Positions 6,241-9,952 of a stretch of DNA of 9,952 bases are shown in pieces. The notes beneath the pieces were generated by a model. The model was not told the DNA's origin. It was given only the letters and a program-made list of their open reading frames with translations, and did not search any database. The stretch lies in the NCBI GenBank assembly GCA_023488865.1, contig JAMDDG010000235.1:1-9952 (forward strand), written 5' to 3'. Each line of letters begins with the position of its first letter. Position 1 is the stretch's first letter. The stretch is from Bacteroidota bacterium (GTDB lineage: Bacteria > Bacteroidota > Bacteroidia > Bacteroidales > Prolixibacteraceae). The position numbers and the translations under genes are program-made.

Positions 6241-6263
6241 CCCCGTCAGTTTATCTGGCGGGG
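6241..6263. repeat. GC-rich palindrome between hepT and the HigA remnant
   Basis: Arms CCCCGTCAG (6241-6249) and CTGGCGGGG (6255-6263) surround the loop TTTAT. Only one position departs from Watson-Crick pairing (G.U in a plus-strand RNA, C.A in a minus-strand RNA). It lies 19 bases past the hepT stop and could end or stabilise that transcript, but no T-run follows. It also marks where the HigA homology begins. Confidence 0.5.
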
Positions 6264-6281
6264 CAGTCTACTCGATTAGTG

Positions 6282-6632
6282 CTATGTGGTTTTAAAATCT
6301 TTAATGATCGTTTCCAACCTATCTGTCAGTTCATCTAAATAGGTTTCGATTATATTCCAAACAATCTCATGATCAATCCCAAAATAATCATGTACAATAC
6401 GATTGCGAAAACCTCGTATTCTTTTCCATTCAATTGCTGGATTCTGATCTCTAAAATCGGGGTCTATTCTATTTGCGGCTTCTCCAATTATTTCAAAATT
6501 CCTAACAACAGCATCAATGGTCTTGTTATCTATTAGAAATTCCTTATAATCAAAACCTTTCGTGTATTGCTTAATCTTCTGTGCGGATTGCAACATATCA
6601 TCTAACAACAACAGTGTATCACGCTTAGACAT
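6282..6632 (-). CDS. hepT: HepT, HEPN-domain RNase toxin of the MntA-HepT (type VII) system
   Basis: This 116-residue all-helical protein belongs to the HepT (DUF86) group of HEPN nucleases. The catalytic motif R-x4-H appears as R76-NRIV-H81, followed by Tyr83 in HDYFGID; the R-x4-HxY form includes the tyrosine that MntA modifies with AMP groups in studied homologues. Other family marks are VVRNFEIIGEAANRI at about 42-56 and the C-terminal helix ETYLDELTDRL. The free toxin cleaves RNA, reported to include tRNA in one system, and stops growth. Its ATG lies inside the end of mntA with an eight-base overlap, implying translational coupling. Length and motifs are complete, so it should be functional. 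Confidence 0.92.
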   Translation of the reverse strand: MSKRDTLLLLDDMLQSAQKIKQYTKGFDYKEFLIDNKTIDAVVRNFEIIGEAANRIDPDFRDQNPAIEWKRIRGFRNRIVHDYFGIDHEIVWNIIETYLDELTDRLETIIKDFKTT

Positions 6633-6915
6633 ATATTAAATCTGAATCGATTGATTCTAAATATTTCTCTTTAATTCCATTTTTTGAAACTAAATCCACT
6701 TTGAATCCAACAATGCTTTCCAACTCCTCAGCTAAATCTATGAATCTTATACCTATCTTATCTGAAAACTCAACTAGAATATCCAAATCACTGGCATCTT
6801 TATTTTCTCTTCTTGAATATGATCCAAAAATTGCCATCGATTTAAGGGGATAATCATGAAATAATCTTACTTTATGAGTTCCCAACGTATACTGGATGTC
6901 TTGTAATGTTCTCAT
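6625..6915 (-). CDS. mntA: MntA, minimal nucleotidyltransferase antitoxin of the MntA-HepT system
   Basis: A 96-residue minimal nucleotidyltransferase. The signature GS-x10-DxD is exact: G31-S32, then D43 and D45 in SDLDILVEF. The third acidic residue is D74 in FKVDLV. In characterised pairs MntA blocks HepT by transferring AMP to its active-site tyrosine, using ATP and Mg2+. It is the upstream gene of the pair, so antitoxin is made first, and it overlaps hepT by eight bases. A promoter-like TATATTTG lies only four bases before the ATG, which would make the mRNA leaderless or nearly so. No frameshift or motif loss is visible. Confidence 0.92.
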   Translation of the reverse strand: MRTLQDIQYTLGTHKVRLFHDYPLKSMAIFGSYSRRENKDASDLDILVEFSDKIGIRFIDLAEELESIVGFKVDLVSKNGIKEKYLESIDSDLIYV

Positions 6916-6919
6916 AATT

Positions 6920-6927
6920 CAAATATA
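6920..6927 (-). promoter_or_regulatory. Possible -7 box of the mntA-hepT operon
   Basis: On the minus strand TATATTTG matches TAnnTTTG and lies four bases before the mntA ATG (6915). The -33 region shows only a T-stretch and no TTG, so the match is partial. If used, RNA would start at or next to the start codon. Confidence 0.4.
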
Positions 6928-6958
6928 CCTTTTTTTCAATCATAAAAATCATCTTCCT

Positions 6959-6985
6959 AAACTTTGAATCTTCGGAGTTTTTTTT
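6959..6985 (+). terminator. Weak intrinsic-terminator-like hairpin on the plus strand
   Basis: AAACTTTGAA pairs with TTCGGAGTTT through two G.U pairs, and a run of eight T follows. No plus-strand gene precedes it, so it could only end RNA antisense to mntA-hepT. The stem has few G-C pairs. The rest of 6928-7121 shows no gene, only AT-rich sequence with A and T runs. Confidence 0.25.
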
Positions 6986-7121
6986 CGCCATTAGCCCTAA
7001 CGCATTAATGTTTTATTTTAGGTTTCCCCAAATTTATGTAAAATATTGAAACAAAACAAATTGAGAGGAAAAAATTCGCCAAAGGGGCAGAAGGGAAAAT
7101 TGTGCCAAGCGCACCTGGATG

Positions 7122-7140
7122 ATGCGGTCTGTAACCGCAT
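7122..7140. repeat. Palindrome 1 of the 7.1-7.45 kb cluster
   Basis: Perfect 7-bp arms ATGCGGT and ACCGCAT flank the loop CTGTA. The surroundings (GTGCCAAGCGCAC before it; the GCCGCGGTTGCC type string on the minus strand at about 7168-7180) also look like pieces of dispersed repeats. Confidence 0.6.
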
Positions 7141-7234
7141 TTTACCTATCCGTAATTGGCAACCGCGGCACCCTATTCCGTCCCGGCGTCGTATGGGGTT
7201 CGTAAAATTTAATCAAACCCACTGTCCTGATTAA

Positions 7235-7254
7235 CCATAGCCTTCAGGCTACGG
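7235..7254. repeat. Palindrome 2: 8-4-8 hairpin with TTCA loop
   Basis: CCATAGCC-TTCA-GGCTACGG, eight-base arms with one mismatch. It is preceded by CCTGATTA at 7226-7233, the same 8-mer that precedes the copy at 7421-7440, so these two are copies of one longer element. Confidence 0.7.
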
Positions 7255-7275
7255 ACATAAGAACCCCCATCCCTG

Positions 7276-7322
7276 CACGGGCTTGAGCCAAAAAAATGGC
7301 AAATATTTTGGCTAAAGCCGTG
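7276..7322. repeat. Palindrome 3: long inverted repeat with GGCT..AGCC arms
   Basis: The left arm (7276-7293, CACGGGCTTGAGCC followed by AAAA) and right arm (7306-7322, TTTTGGCTAAAGCCGTG) pair over about 17 bases with one bulge and one mismatched position. Each arm also folds on itself as GGCT-NN-AGCC. Confidence 0.6.
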
Positions 7323-7343
7323 GCGGAATATTGCGCATTTGGT

Positions 7344-7363
7344 CAACGCCATAAATGACGTTG
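7344..7363. repeat. Palindrome 4: CAACGCCAT/ATGACGTTG hairpin
   Basis: Nine-base arms with one mismatch around AA. It comes 21 bases after palindrome 3; I recall the two types occurring together in dispersed elements of this phylum, from memory only. Confidence 0.55.
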
Positions 7364-7420
7364 CTAATCAATGGTACATTTTGCGGGATTCCTGTCATTT
7401 GGATTGTCCATCCTGATTAG

Positions 7421-7440
7421 CCGTAGTCTGAAGACTACGA
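7421..7440. repeat. Palindrome 5: 8-4-8 hairpin with TGAA loop
   Basis: CCGTAGTC-TGAA-GACTACGA pairs over seven bases. Read on the minus strand the loop is TTCA, matching palindrome 2 and the one at 9897-9916. CCTGATTA precedes it at 7412-7419. Confidence 0.7.
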
Positions 7441-7454
7441 CTGCTATCGGATAT

Positions 7455-7670
7455 AACACAGAAACCAATGTTGATTCTTTTCCGCAATTTGAGAAATCGA
7501 TCTCCTGCTGGGTGTCACAGTCCCATCACCTTGGGCCCTTCCAGTTCGAATTGCACCACCAGGTCGGATTCAGTAGTGATGCGGGAGTTTCCGAAAACGG
7601 AACAATAAAATGTTGATGCTGCTTTGGCTTGGTTATCAAACCACAAGCAAGGAAAAATTTGGTTTGTCAT
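7455..7670 (-). pseudogene. Decayed PhnB-like VOC-family gene
   Basis: From the ATG at 7670 the minus strand encodes 51 residues ending at the TGA at 7517-7515. It starts MTNQIFPCLWFDNQAKAAST and continues FYCSVFGNSRI. This is the start of PhnB-like (YjdN/3-demethylubiquinone-methyltransferase-like) VOC proteins, whose members run to about 130-160 residues with FDN.A..A..FY..IF.NS. The next part, LVVQFELEGPKVMGL, matches the following strand, but the loop normally between is missing. Just past the stop, one frame over, comes CDTQQEID, another conserved piece of the same family that normally lies further on, then about 15 residues of unclear match. Thus the gene has internal deletions and a frameshift and lacks most of its C-terminal half. 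Confidence 0.75.
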
Positions 7671-7730
7671 GGTGATGGATTATAGGTTTATGCCTTTATA
7701 GCTCAAATGTAACTGGTTTTAAGAAATATT

Positions 7731-7770
7731 ACACAGAGTTACACAGAGAAGTCACTGAGTCACACAGAGA
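7731..7770. repeat. Degenerate CACAGAG tandem micro-repeat
   Basis: Units ACACAGAGTT, ACACAGAGAA, TCACTGAGT and CACACAGAGA follow each other at 8-11 base spacing. The grammar (CAC, then a purine-rich AGAG) matches the CACAAAG array at 864-907. There is no unique spacer between units, so it is not a CRISPR array. Confidence 0.65.
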
Positions 7771-7800
7771 AAAAAAGGCTCTCAAGTACAATAGAATAAC

Positions 7801-7834
7801 GGAGCAGTGAACGGTTTCCCCCATTCAGTGCTCC
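7801..7834. repeat. Imperfect hairpin in the gap downstream of the amylase gene
   Basis: GGAGCAGTGAA and TTCAGTGCTCC pair over ten of eleven positions around a 12-base loop. The loop holds GTTTCCCCCA, and GTTTCCCCCATT (7814-7825) is nearly the arm of the amylase terminator at 7905-7931. The rest of 7671-7936 contains only this hairpin, two micro-repeats and the terminator. Confidence 0.5.
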
Positions 7835-7872
7835 GGGTAAGTTTGAGTTGAAGCATCTTTCAATCCTCTCAA

Positions 7873-7899
7873 TTCGTGTAATCCGTGTAATCCGTGGTT
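7873..7899. repeat. Three-unit 9-bp tandem repeat
   Basis: TTCGTGTAA, TCCGTGTAA and TCCGTGGTT lie end to end with a period of exactly nine. On the minus strand the unit reads CACGGATTA, again a CAC-led purine unit like those at 864-907 and 7731-7770. It starts in the U-tract side of the amylase terminator. Confidence 0.65.
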
Positions 7900-7931
7900 G
7901 AAAAGAAATGGGGGAAACTTTCCCCCATTTC
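7899..7931 (-). terminator. Intrinsic terminator of the GH13 gene
   Basis: GAAATGGGGGAAA (7905-7917) is perfectly complementary to TTTCCCCCATTTC (7919-7931). On the minus strand the hairpin begins five bases after the amylase stop and is followed by TTTTCAA. Five consecutive G-C pairs make it the strongest hairpin in the window. Confidence 0.8.
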
Positions 7932-7936
7932 ATGTT

Positions 7937-9811
7937 TTATCTGAGCTCTATTATCATTGCAGAATGAGCCGGTATTTTGAGCGTGGTGAGATCACCGATG
8001 GTTTGGCTCGTGATCACCTCGTAGCCTTTGGTGGCCCCTTTGAGACCTTCACGGTAGTGACTGCTGTTGAAGGTTTTTTCGACGGCATTGTTGTTGAAAA
8101 TTACCATGATGTTCTCCTTGTCGTTGTAACGGAAGAAGGCATAAACACCCTCCTTGGGCAGGTAATGGAGCATCTTTCCGTTGTGGATCACCTCTTTGCC
8201 TTTGCGCCAGGTGACCAGTTTTTTCAAGTACTGCTGTGCTTCTTTTTGTTGGGCGGTCAAACCTTCACCTGTGAAAGCGTTGACTTTGTCGCCGGCCCAG
8301 CCTCCGGGGAAATCTTTGCGCAGGTTGCCATCCCCGTCACTTTTGCGGCCCGTCATCAGGATATCGCTGCCGTAATAGATTTGCGGGATGCCCCGGATGG
8401 TCATCAGGTAGGCCATCGCCATCTTGTATTTGCTGAAATCTTCGTGGATGGCTGTGAAGAAACGTTCGGTATCGTGGTTGTCGGCAAAGACCACCAGATC
8501 TTTGGGATTTGGATAGATGAAATCGAGTGCAAGGACATCGTACAAACGGTTGATGCCTTCGCTCCATCCCTCTTTTTCGGTAAATGCCTTGACAATGGCG
8601 TCCTGTAAAGGGAAGTCCATCAGGCTGCGCAGGTAAGAACGATAACCGTCTGGATTGACTTTCCCCCTTTGCCAGTAGGCCACCTGGACCTGATTGGTAT
8701 TCCATGCTTCTCCCACAATGTTGAAATTGGGATATTCGTTCATTACCTCGCGGGTCCATTCGGCCATCATCTCCGGATCGGGATAAGGAAAGGTATCCAT
8801 CCGGATACCGGCCAAACCGACATATTCGATCCACCAGATGGAATTTTGGATCAGGTATTTGGCTAAGAAAGGATTGCGCTGGTTCAGGTCGGGCATGGAG
8901 GATACGAACCAGCCGTCGTGGAACTCATCTTTGTCGCACTGGGCGCCGTAAGGATCTTGTTGTACCGATTGGCGGTGGTTGGTTATAAAAATATTGGGAT
9001 AAGCGTTGAGCCAGTCTTTGGTTGGCAGGTCTTTCATCCACCAGTGGCCGGTGCCGCAGTGGTTGAAGATCATGTCCATGATCATTTTGATCCCTTTCTT
9101 TTTGGCTTCGATGCCTAACTGGCGGTAATCTTCGTTGGTGCCAAACCTGCGGTCGACGCGGTAGAAATCGGTAGTGGCATAGCCATGGTATGAAGCCTGT
9201 GGCATGTCATTTTCCAGGACCGGATTGAGCCAAAGGGCGCTGTATCCCTGGTCGGCCACATAATCGAGGTGATCAAGCATCCCTTTGATGTCGCCGCCGT
9301 GCCGTCCATATTGGTCTGCCCTGTTCAGCTTGTCTGCCATGGCAGGATTGGAGTCGTTCGAAGGATCGCCGTTGGCAAAACGATCGGGCATGATCAGGTA
9401 AAGCACATCGGAGCTGTTGAATCCAATACGGTCGGCAGATCCGGCTTCCCGGGCCTTGAGTTCGTAGGTATATGATTGAACCGCTTTCCCGTTCAGCATA
9501 AACTGGATCGTGAACTTTCCCGGTAGGGTATTGCCGGCTAATTTAAGGTTGAGAAAAAGGTAATTCGGATTTTCGACAGATACGACCGATTCGAGTGTTA
9601 CGCCCGGATAACTGAGCGCCGGTTTGGTGGTGGAGATCTGATCCCCGTGGACCAGCAGCTGCAGCTCGGGATTCTTGAAGCCGACCCACCAGAATGAGGG
9701 TTCGATGCGCTCCAGTGCGGGTTTGGGAGCGGCAGCCTGTAGCAGAACGGCCATCATGCAGAACAGCATCAACAGCGAAGTCCGCACGGCAAATACACTA
9801 TTTTTTTTCAT
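7937..9811 (-). CDS. Secreted GH13 alpha-amylase/neopullulanase, SusA-like
   Basis: A 624-residue enzyme that hydrolyses alpha-1,4 glucans or maltodextrins. It starts with a signal peptide (MKKNS, hydrophobic core to LLQAAAP, no lipobox Cys), so it is probably periplasmic. A beta-sandwich N-terminal domain of the cyclomaltodextrinase type (about residues 30-125) precedes the (beta/alpha)8 barrel, which opens with DVLYLIMPDRF (135-145). Family motifs are complete: region I DMIFNH (246-251), region II GIRMD with nucleophile D339, region III GEAWN with acid/base E368, and region IV FADNHD with D447. A C-terminal beta domain ends in IPAHSAMIIELR. Size and layout match Bacteroides SusA (about 617 residues). 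The frame extends four codons to a TTG at 9823, but the ATG at 9811 gives a cleaner signal peptide. No susB-G homologue is visible; upstream genes lie outside. Exact specificity is not readable. Confidence 0.92.
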   Translation of the reverse strand: MKKNSVFAVRTSLLMLFCMMAVLLQAAAPKPALERIEPSFWWVGFKNPELQLLVHGDQISTTKPALSYPGVTLESVVSVENPNYLFLNLKLAGNTLPGKFTIQFMLNGKAVQSYTYELKAREAGSADRIGFNSSDVLYLIMPDRFANGDPSNDSNPAMADKLNRADQYGRHGGDIKGMLDHLDYVADQGYSALWLNPVLENDMPQASYHGYATTDFYRVDRRFGTNEDYRQLGIEAKKKGIKMIMDMIFNHCGTGHWWMKDLPTKDWLNAYPNIFITNHRQSVQQDPYGAQCDKDEFHDGWFVSSMPDLNQRNPFLAKYLIQNSIWWIEYVGLAGIRMDTFPYPDPEMMAEWTREVMNEYPNFNIVGEAWNTNQVQVAYWQRGKVNPDGYRSYLRSLMDFPLQDAIVKAFTEKEGWSEGINRLYDVLALDFIYPNPKDLVVFADNHDTERFFTAIHEDFSKYKMAMAYLMTIRGIPQIYYGSDILMTGRKSDGDGNLRKDFPGGWAGDKVNAFTGEGLTAQQKEAQQYLKKLVTWRKGKEVIHNGKMLHYLPKEGVYAFFRYNDKENIMVIFNNNAVEKTFNSSHYREGLKGATKGYEVITSQTIGDLTTLKIPAHSAMIIELR

Positions 9812-9896
9812 TTTACGTTTCAATTAAAACCTGTTTAAATTCATTTCAATAAAGTTTAAATGATAAAGGATGAAGGTAGTTTTCCTTATTTCATTA

Positions 9897-9916
9897 CCGT
9901 TGGCTTCAGCCAACGG
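9897..9916. repeat. Perfect 8-4-8 palindrome with TTCA loop upstream of the amylase gene
   Basis: CCGTTGGC-TTCA-GCCAACGG, perfectly paired, extended by ATTA and TAAT outside. It has the same arm length and loop as palindrome 2 and, on the other strand, palindrome 5. The flanks (9812-9896 and 9917-9952) show no gene I can support. A minus-strand frame ending at the TAA just beyond the hairpin could be the end of an upstream gene, but it is too short to judge. Confidence 0.7.
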
Positions 9917-9952
9917 ATAATTAGTGATAGTAGGATCCTGTCCCACGACCAG

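Noticed and set aside
7046..7234. Plus-strand 62-residue open frame
   Set aside because: It spans the palindrome cluster, has no ribosome site and its composition is dictated by the repeats.
7371..7616. Plus-strand 81-residue open frame
   Set aside because: It is antisense to the decayed VOC gene and crosses palindrome 5.
7731..7899. CRISPR array
   Set aside because: The repeat units are 8-11 bases, degenerate and adjoining, with no unique spacers and no cas genes.
7898..8608. Plus-strand 236-residue open frame opposite the amylase gene
   Set aside because: Long antisense frames are common opposite GC-richer genes; the minus strand holds all four GH13 motifs, and this frame starts inside the terminator hairpin.
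9812..9823. TTG start of the amylase at 9823
   Set aside because: The ATG four codons later gives a typical signal peptide; the TTG adds only LKRK-type residues without clear support.

Overview
The window most likely comes from a Bacteroidota (Bacteroidales-type) chromosome. Three signs point there: promoters of the form TTG-N~20-TAnnTTTG, the sigma-ABfr pattern of that phylum; a periplasmic SusA-like GH13 enzyme; and gaps filled with short palindromes and 9-11 nt micro-repeats of a kind I associate with environmental Bacteroidota. There is no rRNA, tRNA, CRISPR array or complete insertion sequence. Taxonomy is inferred from these features only.

Left part, 1-2646 (mostly housekeeping). The minus strand holds the 5' end of a ZnuA/TroA-type metal-binding lipoprotein gene (1-256, cut by the window edge) and, upstream of it, yidD (351-629). 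The plus strand holds a compact pair: a ferredoxin-NADP-reductase-type flavoprotein (911-1603), then rlmN (1609-2646) five bases later. The pairing is suggestive because radical-SAM RlmN needs an external electron source.

Middle part, 2647-7936 (accessory and eroded). A frameshifted, internally deleted IS3-family transposase remnant (2731-2936) abuts an intact AAA_14/DUF4143 ATPase (2946-4088). That ATPase has the best promoter in the window, preceded by two identical 17-bp direct repeats 32 bp apart, each with a 13-bp palindromic core. An L-arabinose/L-fucose isomerase-family gene (4481-5896) follows without other sugar genes. Next come a HigA-type antitoxin remnant lacking both ends (5968-6231) and an intact overlapping mntA-hepT toxin-antitoxin pair (6282-6915). 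The stretch 6916-7936 has no intact gene. It carries five palindromes between 7122 and 7439, a decayed PhnB-like VOC gene (about 7455-7670), two tandem micro-repeats and a terminator.

Right part, 7937-9952. A secreted SusA-like alpha-amylase/neopullulanase (7937-9811, minus) ends at a strong intrinsic terminator. Upstream of it sits another 8-4-8 palindrome of the type found in the middle region.

I found no clear new multi-gene system. The most novel-looking signals are non-coding: the paired palindromic repeats upstream of the ATPase promoter, the 20-bp tetraloop palindrome family, and micro-repeats that recur on the sense strand just after stop codons. Three broken genes in about 5 kb mark the middle as a site of repeated gain and loss.
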